NCBI GenBank assembly: GCA_963695105.1
Contig: CAVOGC010000014.1
Coordinates: 7,585 to 71,584 of the forward strand
Reading direction: 5' to 3'
From: Competibacter sp963695105
GTDB taxonomy: Bacteria; Pseudomonadota; Gammaproteobacteria; Competibacterales; Competibacteraceae
DNA: 64,000 nt
Part shown: piece after piece, positions 53,618 to 62,311 of the stretch
Layout: every line of letters begins with the position of its first letter
Position numbering within the stretch: position 1 is the first letter of the stretch
The notes under the pieces: generated by a model
The model's database searches: none
What the model saw: the letters and a program-made list of their open reading frames with translations, nothing else
Told to the model about the DNA's origin: nothing
Position numbers and translations under genes: made by a program

Positions 53618-54568
53618 ATGTCACGCAAAAAAATCGCGCTGGTCGGCGCCGGCCAAATTGGCGGCACGCTCGCCCTGCTCGCCGGCATGAAAGAGCTGGG
53701 CGACGTCGCTCTGTTCGACATCGCCGACGGCGTTCCCCAGGGCAAGGCGCTCGACATCGCCCAGGCCGCGCCGGTCGAGGGCTTCGACGGCGTCTACACC
53801 GGCGGCAGCGATTAAGCCGTCATCGAGGGCGCGGACGTGGTGATCGTCACCGCTGGCGTGCCGCGCAAACCGGGCATGAGCCGCGACGATCTGATCAGCG
53901 TCAACACCAAGGTCATGGTCGCGGTCGGCGAGAACATCAAACAGCGCTGCCCCGACGCTTTCGTCATCGTCATTACCAACCCGCTCGACGCCATGGTCGG
54001 GGTGCTGCGACAGGTCTCGGGCCTGCCGGCGGAAAAGGTGGTCGGCATGGCCGGCGTGCTGGACAGCGCGCGGTTCCGCCATTTCCTGGCCGACGAATTC
54101 AAGGTCTCGGTCGAGGACGTCACCGCTTTCGTGCTGGGCGGCCACGGCGACACCATGGTGCCGCTGGTGCGTTATTCGACGGTCGCCGGCATCCCGTTGC
54201 CCGATCTGATCAAGATGGGCTGGACCACCCAGGAGCGACTGGACGCGATCGTCAAGCGCACCCGCAACGGCGGCGGCGAGATCGTGGCCCTGTTGAAAAC
54301 CGGCTCGGCGTTCTACGCGCCGGCTTCCGCGGCCATCGCCATGGCCGACGCCTACCTGAAGGACAAGAAGCGCCTGTTGCCCTGCGCCGCCTATCTGAGC
54401 GGCCAATACGGCGTCAACGGCATCTATGTCGGCGTTCCGGTGATCCTGGGCGCGGGCGGCGTCGAGAAGATCGTCGAAATCGAGCTGAATGCCGATGAGA
54501 AGGCGATGTTCGACCACTCGGTCAAGTCGGTTCAGGAACTGGTCGAGATCACCAGGCAGTTTTTGTAG
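53618..54568 (+). pseudogene. mdh: Malate dehydrogenase with an in-frame TAA at codon 66
   Basis: MSRKKIALVGAGQIGGTLA starts an LDH-type malate dehydrogenase. After VYTGGSD comes TAA (53813-53815), and the same frame then continues AVIEGADVVIVTAGVPRKPG, the exact next family block, to a normal C-terminus at 54568. Total 316 residues plus the stop. Homologues have an aromatic residue (DYxxI) here, so TAT to TAA is the likely change. Catalytic residues (Arg in PRKPGMSRDDL and His in GGHGDTMVP) are all preserved downstream. Either this is a real nonsense mutation, a sequencing error, or the C-terminal part is made by re-initiation (for example GTG 53837). Confidence 0.85.
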
Positions 54569-54906
54569 CGATCAGCATGATCGACTGATCCGCTTCAACG
54601 GGTCTGGCGTAGTGCAACCGCACCAGACCTGAATCAAAGTGGTGGATGGCGCGCAACATCATACGATGCGACGGCGTTCCCCGCGCCAACAGCGATATCC
54701 CGTCTCCCAGGGTCGCGGGGCACTCCGATGGAACGAATTCGTCGATGCGCCCGCGTTCCGGTAACGCCGGAACCCATTCGCCGCCACCCACCAGCCAGAT
54801 CACCCCCTCCCCGACCGGCGTGACGCGCCCGCACGAAATCGCCGATGTCGCCGGTCACCAAACAGACCTTCGGGTCGATGGCGGCGACCAACCGCAAGAA
54901 ACCAAC
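54549..54906 (-). pseudogene. Remnant of a DHFR/RibD-C family reductase
   Basis: Two overlapping minus-strand frames join into one family-like sequence: LVTGDIGDFVRARHAG in one, then after a frameshift GEGVIWLVGGGEWVPAL, GDGISLLARG and HFDSGLVRLHYARP in the other. These are the final two thirds of a dihydrofolate-reductase-family (RibD C-terminal-like) protein. The N-terminal half is missing; the region to about 55000 does not continue it. It overlaps the end of mdh by 20 bp and is convergent with it. Confidence 0.6.
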
Positions 54907-55023
54907 CCCGCCTTGCCGGTATAAGGACACTCACCGAAACTTTGGTTATATATATTTGATTTAGTTAAAAAAAGTAGGCCGCCACGTTTCTGACCCCGAT
55001 GACACCACCATGACGGCCTGAAA

Positions 55024-55058
55024 CGCGGCGTCAGGACAAGCACGTTCTTGACGCCGCG
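55024..55058. other. Perfect 10-bp stem hairpin in intergenic region
   Basis: CGCGGCGTCA (55024-55033) and TGACGCCGCG (55049-55058) form a perfect stem with a 15-nt loop. Just upstream, CCGCCACGTTTCTGA is a near inverted copy of CTGAAACGCGGCG. It sits in the roughly 300-bp gap (54931-55227) between the DHFR remnant and the next gene; no gene is supported there. It could be a terminator, an attenuator or a mobile-element scar. Confidence 0.4.
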
Positions 55059-55227
55059 ATGGGCCGAAAATCGATTTCTCACGATTTCTGGCTTTTCGGG
55101 ACTGCCGTGCTAGATTTCAGACTGTAGAACTCGGTTATTTGCTGGGAGCGTTTGACGCGCGACGTCTTCAAGCGAACCCAAATCCGACCCTTGATCGGCA
55201 GCGCGCGATTATCGAGAGGATGGAACG

Positions 55228-55956
55228 ATGCCCGATCTGCTGTATAGTGAAAACTTCCCCAGTCGCTTGACGCTTTATCTCAAGATACCGCTCGGTTCGG
55301 AGAGCCCCGCACAGCCGATGACGGCGGTCTTCTTATCGCGGCACGCTTCTCCCGCCCCCAACGTCGATTTGCTGCTTTACCTGCACGGGCACAAAGCTGA
55401 CGCCCTCCAAATCGACGACTACCTGATGAAGCCCCAATACCGGTTTCGCGAGCGCCTGAACGCGGCTGGCAATGCAGCGATTCTGGTGGCGCCCACCCTG
55501 GGACCGAAATCGCAACCGGGCATCCTGGCCACTCAAGGCGACGCTTATTTGAGTGACGTGCTGGACGGCCTGCAACAACATGGCGGTTTCGGGGTAAAAC
55601 CGACGATAGGTAACCTGGTGCTCGCTTGTCACTCCGGTGGTGGGGTGGCGATGCTGGCCCTGGCCCAAACCCTCAAAACGCCGGTCGCCGCCTGCTGGGG
55701 TTTCGACTGCCTATACAATGCCGGACAAGACGACGCCTGGCTGGCTTGGGCTATGCAACATCCCAACGCGTCGCTGTTCATTTTCTATCAGGGCAGCACT
55801 AGCAATCTTTCGGAGTCACTCGCCCGGAAAAGCGCGAAACTTGCCAACGTGGTTGTGATGCCTTCCAAGGCCCCGAACCACGATAATGTGCCCCGATGGC
55901 ACTGGCTGGATCGCCTGCGGAAGTCGTGGGAGTTATTTGGCCCCTCCCACTATTGA
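55228..55956 (+). CDS. Alpha/beta-hydrolase-like protein
   Basis: A 242-residue protein. VDLLLYLHGHKADALQID resembles the oxyanion strand, and LVLACHSGGGVAMLALAQ holds a nucleophile-elbow-like Ser (H-S-G-G). APNHDNVPRWHW near the C-terminus could supply the catalytic His. No signal peptide and no specific family assignment. GAGAGGATGGAACG precedes ATG 55228. Esterase-like activity is inferred from the motifs. Confidence 0.68.
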   Translation: MPDLLYSENFPSRLTLYLKIPLGSESPAQPMTAVFLSRHASPAPNVDLLLYLHGHKADALQIDDYLMKPQYRFRERLNAAGNAAILVAPTLGPKSQPGILATQGDAYLSDVLDGLQQHGGFGVKPTIGNLVLACHSGGGVAMLALAQTLKTPVAACWGFDCLYNAGQDDAWLAWAMQHPNASLFIFYQGSTSNLSESLARKSAKLANVVVMPSKAPNHDNVPRWHWLDRLRKSWELFGPSHY

Positions 55957-56418
55957 AGCGCTCGGCAAAACGCGCTGGCCTCAAGCGCCCGCTGACGCCG
56001 ATTCTGCCGGCCAAGGACATCGCCGCCGTTTCCGTCATCCTCTGCTCCACCATTGTCTGTACCTACTCCATCAAATGGAGTCGGCGGCTCCTGGGATCAA
56101 GATATGTGTAATCGACAGCATCCAGGCGACCCTTCCCGACTTTCGCCGATCAACCCGGCGCGCCCGAAAAAGCGGTCTTCCTTCGACCGATCAGCTCCGG
56201 CAAGCCCCGAACAGACCAAAGATCGCTCAAACCATGGCTACAATTGAGTGATTCGCCGTCGCGGGCGGCTGGTTTGTCTGCGGCACACCGGACAACCACC
56301 GCTCGGCGGGCGCCCACGGATCAAGATTGACTCGTATATCGACTGGAAAAATGGCTGTTTCCCCATCGTTTCCCACCTGCCGCGCTGGCGGCCAGCCCCT
56401 GGCAAGCCGGAGATCGAC
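55957..56418. other. Gene-free stretch upstream of the histidine kinase
   Basis: 462 bp between the hydrolase-like gene and the kinase start at 56419. No reading frame with convincing composition or motif was found on either strand. A TACAAT lies near 56240 and a TTGACT near 56329, but neither has a good partner box at 16-18 bp. Confidence 0.35.
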
Positions 56419-58374
56419 ATGCTGCGTTTCCTGCGCGATCTGAAGATACGCGGCAAGCTGCTGGCGGTGGTGTTGCCGCTGGTGCTATTGCCCGTGCTCG
56501 GTGTTGGCATCGTCGTCGGCTACGTGTCCAAGCAGCAAGCCTACTGGGGCATCACGCAGGCCGTCCGGGCCGATCTGGAGCACACCGCCCAGTTCACCGT
56601 GGACTTGCTGAACGCCCACTACCAGCAGTTTGCGGTCTACAAGGAAGACAAGCGCCGGATCGTCTACCAGGATCTGGCCACGCTGGCGCGGTTTGCCTAC
56701 AACCTCGTGGCGGTTCAGCACGAACAGTACGTAAACGGCCAACATTCCCTGGCGGCGGCCCAACAGGAAGCCCGGAAAGCGTTCAAGAACATCAGCGTGG
56801 GTGAAACGGGTTATCTCTACGCCATGACTTCGAAAGGCGAACTGACGATCCACATCGCCCAGGAAGGCGAAAACATCCAAGACGCGCAGGACGAAAAAGG
56901 CCGCTATTTCATCCGGGAGATTAGCGAAAAAGCGCTCGCCGCCAAACCCGGCGAAGTTCTTTACATCGTTTATCCATGGCGCAACGAGATCCTGGGGGAG
57001 CGCCGCCCCCGGAACAAGGTAGTGGCTTATCTGTACTTTCCCGCCTGGGACTGGATCATCGCGGCCGGCGGCTATCTGGACGAAACCTACGAAGACGTGG
57101 ACTTCGAACGGCAGGCGCTGGCGGAACTGCAACGGAATATCCTGAGCAAACCGATCGGCGCGACCGGTTATATTTACGCCATGACCAGCCGCGGCGAACT
57201 GACAATGCACCCGTTTCTACAAGGGGAAAACGTCTACGACGAGCGGGACGGAAACGGTCATGACTTCATCCGTGAAATGTGCGAGCGCAAGAACGGTTGG
57301 ATTCGCTATCCCTGGCGGAGCGAGAACGACCCCACGCCGCGGATGAAGATCGTGCGCTATCAGCATTTCGCCCCGTGGGACTGGATCGTCGCGGTCGGCT
57401 CTTACGAGGATGAGTTCTACCAGCCGGCCATCGAGATCGAAAGGCGCATTTTATCCACCATGGGCGTCCTGACTTTTATCATGGGCCTGCTGGCGATGAT
57501 TCTGGTCTTTTTTGTCTCCAAGTTTCTGACTGACCCGATCCAACGCCTCATGGCGGGCGTGCGGGAAGTTCAACGGGGCCGGCTGGATACCCGGCTTGCC
57601 GTCGCGAGCAACGACGAACTGGGCGAACTGGCCGCCAATTTCAACCGGATGACCGATGCGCTGCGCAAAAACCAGGAATTGGAAGCCAATCTCGCCCAGC
57701 GGAACAAGATGGCTTCTCTCGGGGTGCTGTCCTCGGGAGTAGCCCACGAAATCAACAATCCCCTGGGCGTCATCCTGGGCTATGCCGCCCACCTGGAAAG
57801 CAAACTGGACCCCAAGAACCCCGCCTTTAAATACATCCAGGAAATCAGGCGCGAAAGCAAACGCTGCAAAAATATCGTGCAGGATCTGTTGAGCTACGCC
57901 CGGGTGCCGAAACCCTCGCTGGAAGAAACCGACATCAACGGCCTGCTCGATCAGATCGTGGATTTCGCCGCCCACCACACCGACATGAGCGCGGCCGACA
58001 TCGTGACCACTTTCGATCCCCGGTTGCCGCGAATTTGGGTGGACGGCGATCAGATCCGCCAGGTTGCCATGAACCTGATGCTCAACGCCGGGGCCGCCAT
58101 GCCCGAGGGTGGCCGGCTGACGATCGGCGCCGCGCTGGGCGAGGACGGCCGGGTGAAGCTGACCTTTCAAGACTCCGGCGCCGGCATTGCGCCGGACCAC
58201 CTGGAAAAAATCTTCGAGCCGTTCTTCACCACCAAGACGCGGGGGACCGGTCTGGGACTGGCAATCGCCAAAACCATCGTGGAACAGCACGGCGGCAGGA
58301 TCGAGATCACCAGCGCGCCGGGCCAGGGCGCCTTGGCGACCGTCAGCCTGCCCGTCTGTCGGGAATCCGCATGA
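56419..58374 (+). CDS. Sensor histidine kinase with tandem Cache-type sensors
   Basis: A 651-residue membrane kinase from ATG 56419 (MLRFLRDLKIRGKLLAVVLP), with GGAG 7 bp upstream. It has one N-terminal transmembrane helix and a periplasmic region with two repeated single-Cache modules: GETGYLYAMTSKGELTIH at about 130 and GATGYIYAMTSRGELTMH at about 250, each followed by a WDWI-type block. A second transmembrane helix (about 350-370), HAMP, HisKA with SSGVAHEINNPLGVILG (H-box) and HATPase motifs complete it. Cache domains bind small carboxylates or amino acids. It is coupled to the regulator gene by an ATGA overlap. Confidence 0.93.
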   Translation: MLRFLRDLKIRGKLLAVVLPLVLLPVLGVGIVVGYVSKQQAYWGITQAVRADLEHTAQFTVDLLNAHYQQFAVYKEDKRRIVYQDLATLARFAYNLVAVQHEQYVNGQHSLAAAQQEARKAFKNISVGETGYLYAMTSKGELTIHIAQEGENIQDAQDEKGRYFIREISEKALAAKPGEVLYIVYPWRNEILGERRPRNKVVAYLYFPAWDWIIAAGGYLDETYEDVDFERQALAELQRNILSKPIGATGYIYAMTSRGELTMHPFLQGENVYDERDGNGHDFIREMCERKNGWIRYPWRSENDPTPRMKIVRYQHFAPWDWIVAVGSYEDEFYQPAIEIERRILSTMGVLTFIMGLLAMILVFFVSKFLTDPIQRLMAGVREVQRGRLDTRLAVASNDELGELAANFNRMTDALRKNQELEANLAQRNKMASLGVLSSGVAHEINNPLGVILGYAAHLESKLDPKNPAFKYIQEIRRESKRCKNIVQDLLSYARVPKPSLEETDINGLLDQIVDFAAHHTDMSAADIVTTFDPRLPRIWVDGDQIRQVAMNLMLNAGAAMPEGGRLTIGAALGEDGRVKLTFQDSGAGIAPDHLEKIFEPFFTTKTRGTGLGLAIAKTIVEQHGGRIEITSAPGQGALATVSLPVCRESA

Positions 58375-59738
58375 CAGACAACGGGCGGCGGCGAATCCTG
58401 GTGGTCGATGACGATGAGGCCATGTGCCGGATGATCGAAATGATCCTGACGGATCAGGATTACGCCGTTTCGGCCCACACCCGCCCGCTGGAGGCGATGG
58501 CGGCGTTCGCGCCGGGTGGCCACGATCTGGTGATCACGGATATCAAGATGCCTGGGCTGGATGGTCTTGAAGTGCTGCAAAGGATCAAGGCACAGGACCC
58601 CGCCCAACCGGTCATCATGATCACGGCGCACGCCACGGTCGACATGTCGATTCAAGCCCTGCGCAACGGAGCCTACGATATCCTGACCAAGCCGTTCGAA
58701 CCCGAGGAACTGCTCTCCAGGGTCCGCAACGCCCTGCGGCAAATGGAGCTGATCCAGGAAAACCGCGAACTCAAGGAGGAACTGGCCACCCGGCAGGGTT
58801 CCATCGTGGGCAACGCTCCGCGGTTGCTCGGCGTGCTCGAAACGGCGCGAAAAGTGGCGGCTCGCGATATTCCGGTGCTGATCAGCGGGGAGTCGGGCAC
58901 CGGCAAGGAGTTGGTCGCGCACGAGATCCGCCAGCATTCTCAGCGCAAGGACGGCAAGTTTGTCGCCATCAACTGCGGGGCCATCCCCGAAGCACTGCTG
59001 GAAAGCGAGCTGTTCGGCCATCGCAAGGGGGCCTTCACCGGGGCCGACCGCGATCACAAGGGCCTGCTCGAAACCGCCGACGGCGGCACCCTGTTTCTCG
59101 ACGAGGTGGGCACGCTGCCGCTAAACGTGCAGAAAACCCTGTTGCGTTTCCTGCAAGAGCAGGAGTTTTACCGCGTGGGCGACACCACTCCCCTCAAAGT
59201 GGACGTGCGGGTGCTGTCCGCCACCAATCTTGATCTGCAGGCCGCCGTGCAAAACGGTTCCTTCCGCGAAGACCTGTACTACCGTCTCAACGTGGTCCAC
59301 CTGCGCCTGCCGCCGCTGCGGCGGCGGCGCTCCGACATCCCCCTGCTGACGGCTCATTTCGTCCAGGAACAAAACCGGCGTTTCAACACCCAGGTCAAGG
59401 GCTTTACCCGCGCGGCGATGGAAGCCCTGATGCATTACGACTGGCCGGGCAACGTCCGCCAGCTCAGCAATGTGGTGCAGGCCGCCATGGCCATCGACGG
59501 CGACGACTGGATCGGGCCGGAGGTGCTCGCCCAACTCATCGAACTGCCGGACCGGAGCGCCGGATCGGTTCGGGACATTGGCGCGCTGGATTACGCCGCG
59601 GCGCTGGCGGTCTTTGAAACCGAGTATTTGAGTCAACTGCTCCAAGCCGCCGCTGGCAGCATCGAGGATGTCGCCCAGCAGGCCGGCATGAATGTCGCCA
59701 CCATCTACCGCAAGATCAAGAAATACGGTCTGCGCTGA
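58371..59738 (+). CDS. NtrC-type sigma-54-dependent response regulator
   Basis: A 455-residue regulator. The receiver domain has VVDDDE, phosphoacceptor ITDIKMPG and Lys in LTKPFEP. The AAA+ domain has Walker A GESGTGKE, ELFGHRKGAFTGAD with the sigma-54 contact loop GAFTGA, and Walker B TLFLDEVG. A Fis-type HTH (about 410-455, VAQQAGMNVATIYRKIKKY) ends it. It overlaps the kinase stop (58371-58374). A good sigma-54 promoter lies 307 bp after its stop, the likely target. Confidence 0.95.
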   Translation: MTDNGRRRILVVDDDEAMCRMIEMILTDQDYAVSAHTRPLEAMAAFAPGGHDLVITDIKMPGLDGLEVLQRIKAQDPAQPVIMITAHATVDMSIQALRNGAYDILTKPFEPEELLSRVRNALRQMELIQENRELKEELATRQGSIVGNAPRLLGVLETARKVAARDIPVLISGESGTGKELVAHEIRQHSQRKDGKFVAINCGAIPEALLESELFGHRKGAFTGADRDHKGLLETADGGTLFLDEVGTLPLNVQKTLLRFLQEQEFYRVGDTTPLKVDVRVLSATNLDLQAAVQNGSFREDLYYRLNVVHLRLPPLRRRRSDIPLLTAHFVQEQNRRFNTQVKGFTRAAMEALMHYDWPGNVRQLSNVVQAAMAIDGDDWIGPEVLAQLIELPDRSAGSVRDIGALDYAAALAVFETEYLSQLLQAAAGSIEDVAQQAGMNVATIYRKIKKYGLR

Positions 59739-60044
59739 ATAAAAACACTGGAATACCGAGGCAACACGGCCGAATGACCGACCAGTCCAGCCGGTTTTGG
59801 CATTTCGGCAAATCGCCCCGGGCAAGGCCGCGAAAATTCGCCAACCCCCTTGCGCGCACCAGTAAACCCTTAAAAATAATGGCGCTTATCGAAAACGCCC
59901 GCGGAATTTGACCGCTCAATCGCCTGCCTGGCGGCGACCGGTTCGCACGCCTGCAAAACCCGCCTCTCTTTACCGCCATCCCCTCGATTCGCCAAGCGTT
60001 TAATAAATCGACACTTATTGTCTGAGACAGCCCGATGGAAACCG

Positions 60045-60061
60045 CTGGCACACGATTTGCT
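60045..60061 (+). promoter_or_regulatory. Sigma-54 promoter upstream of the Cys-rich/HisKA-like gene
   Basis: C-TGGCAC-ACGAT-TTGC-T: the -24 element TGGCAC (60046-60051) and -12 element TTGC (60057-60060) have the required 10 bp between GG and GC. It lies 44 bp before ATG 60105 and directly downstream of a sigma-54 activator gene. A perfect palindrome TGTCT-G-AGACA (60019-60029) is adjacent but closer than usual enhancer sites. The gap 59739-60104 otherwise has no gene. Confidence 0.8.
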
Positions 60062-60104
60062 CTTCTCGTAGGCGCACGCCAAGGAAACAAGGAACCGAGC
60101 AAAT

Positions 60105-60635
60105 ATGAACAGCCAGCGGGTCTGCCCTTTCTACAGGCAGGGCTTCAACCACTGCGATGTGGGGGCTGGCTATATTTCGCCCTATCAAGTGGAAGTCATC
60201 ATCCGGTATTGCAGCTCGCGCTATGAGGGCTGCGCCAGATACCAGGAATTGAGCACGCATCGCTTCCGTCAAAACGCCGTGGAATTGACGCCTCCCGCCA
60301 CCAGCAGGGCACTGACTCCTGTGGCCGGCGGCGGGTTACCGTTTCCCCCGCCACTTGACCGCGAGGCGACCGCTATTTTGCATCGGGAGATACGCACGCC
60401 GCTAAACGGTATTCGCTCGCTGGTCGAGCTGCTGCTTGGCGGGCTTGCCGACGATCCCGACATCCGACGGCGTTTTCTTCAAGTCATTCAAGAAAAGACG
60501 GTACGCCTTGCCCGAGCCGCGGACATGCTGTTTGGGAGAGAAGCATTCCAGGTCCCGGCGGCGGCTCCAATCAAACCGGGCCACGATACTCGCGTCGTAC
60601 CCAGTCCAACCACCCATGTCGAGACGAACACTTAA
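60105..60635 (+). CDS. Small protein with a four-Cys domain and degenerate HisKA-like helix pair
   Basis: A 176-residue protein, not recognised as a whole. The N-terminus has C7, C17, C36 and C43 (MNSQRVCPFYRQGFNHC... and RYCSSRYEGC), a possible Zn or Fe-S site. A Pro-rich linker follows (about 60-85). Residues 90-145 match a histidine-kinase dimerisation domain: LHREIRTPLNGI corresponds to the SHEIRTPLNGI H-box, but the His is one residue early and Arg occupies the usual phospho-His position. There is no ATPase domain. It is probably driven by the sigma-54 promoter, and the OFA transporter gene follows after 13 bp. Confidence 0.75.
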   Translation: MNSQRVCPFYRQGFNHCDVGAGYISPYQVEVIIRYCSSRYEGCARYQELSTHRFRQNAVELTPPATSRALTPVAGGGLPFPPPLDREATAILHREIRTPLNGIRSLVELLLGGLADDPDIRRRFLQVIQEKTVRLARAADMLFGREAFQVPAAAPIKPGHDTRVVPSPTTHVETNT

Positions 60636-60648
60636 CAGAGGTCGAATC

Positions 60649-61980
60649 ATGGCAATGTCGCTCAAGCAAAAAGGCTGGTCCGTTGTATTGGCGGGAACCG
60701 GTATCAATCTGGCCCTCGGGGTCCTGTATACGTGGAGTATTTTTAAGGGGGCCATCGGCGAATCGATCAAGCAGGGAGGACCGAATGCATTCCAATGGGA
60801 TTTGGCCTCCATTAACGACCCCTACGCGGTTTGCTGCCTGGCCTTCGCTTTTTCGATGATTCTGGCGGGCAAATGTCAGGATCGCGTGGGGCCGCGCCTT
60901 ACCGCTATGATCGGCGGTCTGCTCGTGGGCGCTGGATTCATTCTGCTGTCCCTGACCACCAACTACTGGATGTGGGTGTTGGGATTCGGGATCATGGCCG
61001 GCATGGGGTTCGGGTTTGGGTACTCCGCGGCCACGCCGCCGGCCCTGAAGTGGTTTCCGCCAGCCAAAACCGGTTTGATCGCCGGTATCGTGGTATCCGG
61101 ATTCGGATTGGCGTCGGTGTATATCGCCCCGCTGGCCACCTATCTGATGAAGACGGGCGGCCTGCAATCGACCATGATGTTCCTTGGTATCGCGTTCGCC
61201 ATCGTCGTAAGCCTCTTTTCCCTGCTGTTGAGCAACCCGCCCGCCGGCTATTTGTTCGGCGCCACCGCCAAGGCGCAGACCGCCAAAACCGCCGCGCCGA
61301 CCCAATCAAAGGATTGCACCGCCGCGCAGATTTTGAAATCCGGTAACTTCTACGTCATGTGGATCGTTTATTTCATCGGCGCCGGCACGGGTCTGATGGT
61401 CATCGGCAGCGTCGCGGGGATGGCCAAGCAAAGCATGGGCGAACTGGCTTTCCTGGCGGTCGTCATTCTGGCGGTGGGCAATGCGGCGGGCCGCATTGTC
61501 GCCGGCTCCCTGTCCGACCGCATCGGCCGCACCCTGACGCTGTCGATGATGCTGGGGTTCCAGGCCGTGCTGATGTTCGTCGCGATACCGGTGGTGGGCG
61601 CCGCGCATCCCAGCACCGCGCTATTGCTGGTGGTGGCCACCCTGATCGGCTTTAACTACGGTACTAACCTGGCGTTGTTTCCGGCGATCACCAAGGATCT
61701 GTGGGGCTTGAAGAATTTCGGCGCCAATTATGGGCTGCTGTTCACGGCTTGGGGCGTCGGCGGCTTCGTGCTGGGACGCGCGTCCGAAATGATGAAAGCC
61801 GCGACCGGCGACTTTACCCTGTCGTTCGGAGTAGCCGGCATCCTGCTGGCGGTGGCGGTGGTCATGCTGATGTTGAAGGATTTGTTCCGGCAGATGGTGG
61901 AGGCGAAGGTGGAAGCAGAGCTGGCGCGGCGGGCCGAAATGTTGCACACCCCGCAAGCGGCACTGGAGCAGGTCGCCTGA
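60649..61980 (+). CDS. OFA-family (oxalate/formate antiporter-like) MFS transporter
   Basis: A 443-residue MFS protein with twelve predicted helices from ATG 60649, AGAGG 7 bp upstream. MAMSLKQKGWSVVLAGTGINLALGVLYTWSIF is the OFA start pattern, and AGKCQDRVGPRLTAMIGG and AGSLSDRIGRTLTLSMM are the two A-loops. OFA members exchange small carboxylates such as oxalate, formate, lactate or pyruvate. It shares the sigma-54 promoter region with the upstream gene and is probably controlled by the Cache kinase/regulator pair. Confidence 0.9.
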   Translation: MAMSLKQKGWSVVLAGTGINLALGVLYTWSIFKGAIGESIKQGGPNAFQWDLASINDPYAVCCLAFAFSMILAGKCQDRVGPRLTAMIGGLLVGAGFILLSLTTNYWMWVLGFGIMAGMGFGFGYSAATPPALKWFPPAKTGLIAGIVVSGFGLASVYIAPLATYLMKTGGLQSTMMFLGIAFAIVVSLFSLLLSNPPAGYLFGATAKAQTAKTAAPTQSKDCTAAQILKSGNFYVMWIVYFIGAGTGLMVIGSVAGMAKQSMGELAFLAVVILAVGNAAGRIVAGSLSDRIGRTLTLSMMLGFQAVLMFVAIPVVGAAHPSTALLLVVATLIGFNYGTNLALFPAITKDLWGLKNFGANYGLLFTAWGVGGFVLGRASEMMKAATGDFTLSFGVAGILLAVAVVMLMLKDLFRQMVEAKVEAELARRAEMLHTPQAALEQVA

Positions 61981-62014
61981 CACCCTTTCTCTCGCATCGT
62001 TCTTCCCAACGCAA

Positions 62015-62039
62015 CAAGGCCCCGTTGAACGGGGCCTTG
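62015..62039. terminator. Strong hairpin after the OFA transporter gene
   Basis: CAAGGCCCC-GTTGAAC-GGGGCCTTG is a perfect 9-bp stem (extendable inside the loop by GTT/AAC) 35 bp after the transporter stop. There is no T-run on either strand, so it may act as an mRNA 3' barrier rather than a classical terminator. Confidence 0.55.
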
Positions 62040-62084
62040 GCGTGAGTGGGATCGCCGCACGACGCGCGGCCCCTCCTCGCCCGC

Positions 62085-62205
62085 TCAATCCTTCCCCCAT
62101 GTCTCGATCCGATAGCCATGGCCCTGTTCGATCAAAAACAGTTGCTGGTGATGGGTGCAAAGCCTCCTCGCGGGTACGCAGGCTGACCAGAGCGTGGAAC
62201 CTCAT
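62085..62205 (-). pseudogene. Possible short gene remnant
   Basis: On the minus strand a frame ending at TGA 62087-62085 reads HHQQLFLIEQGHGYRIETW and two residues more, then stops, which looks like a genuine C-terminus. Upstream, FHALVSLRTREEAL sits in a shifted frame. The two halves do not join in phase. The family was not recognised. The rest of the gap (61981-62311) holds only the hairpin at 62015. Confidence 0.3.
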
Positions 62206-62311
62206 CGAAACTTGGATCTAGTGGTAATTCCTGTCTGCCTTGCTAAGCTTTTAGAACGATATCGGTTTCGGCTAATCCATGGGTACTCATTCAGCAATGG
62301 AGAAACTTGAA

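Noticed and set aside
53813..53815. Recoding of the mdh TAA as a sense codon
   Set aside because: TAA is not used for selenocysteine or pyrrolysine, and no other gene in the window needs stop read-through.
60019..60029. TGTCT-G-AGACA palindrome as the enhancer site of the sigma-54 regulator
   Set aside because: It is only about 17 bp from the -24 box, closer than normal enhancer placement; kept only as a note in the promoter entry.
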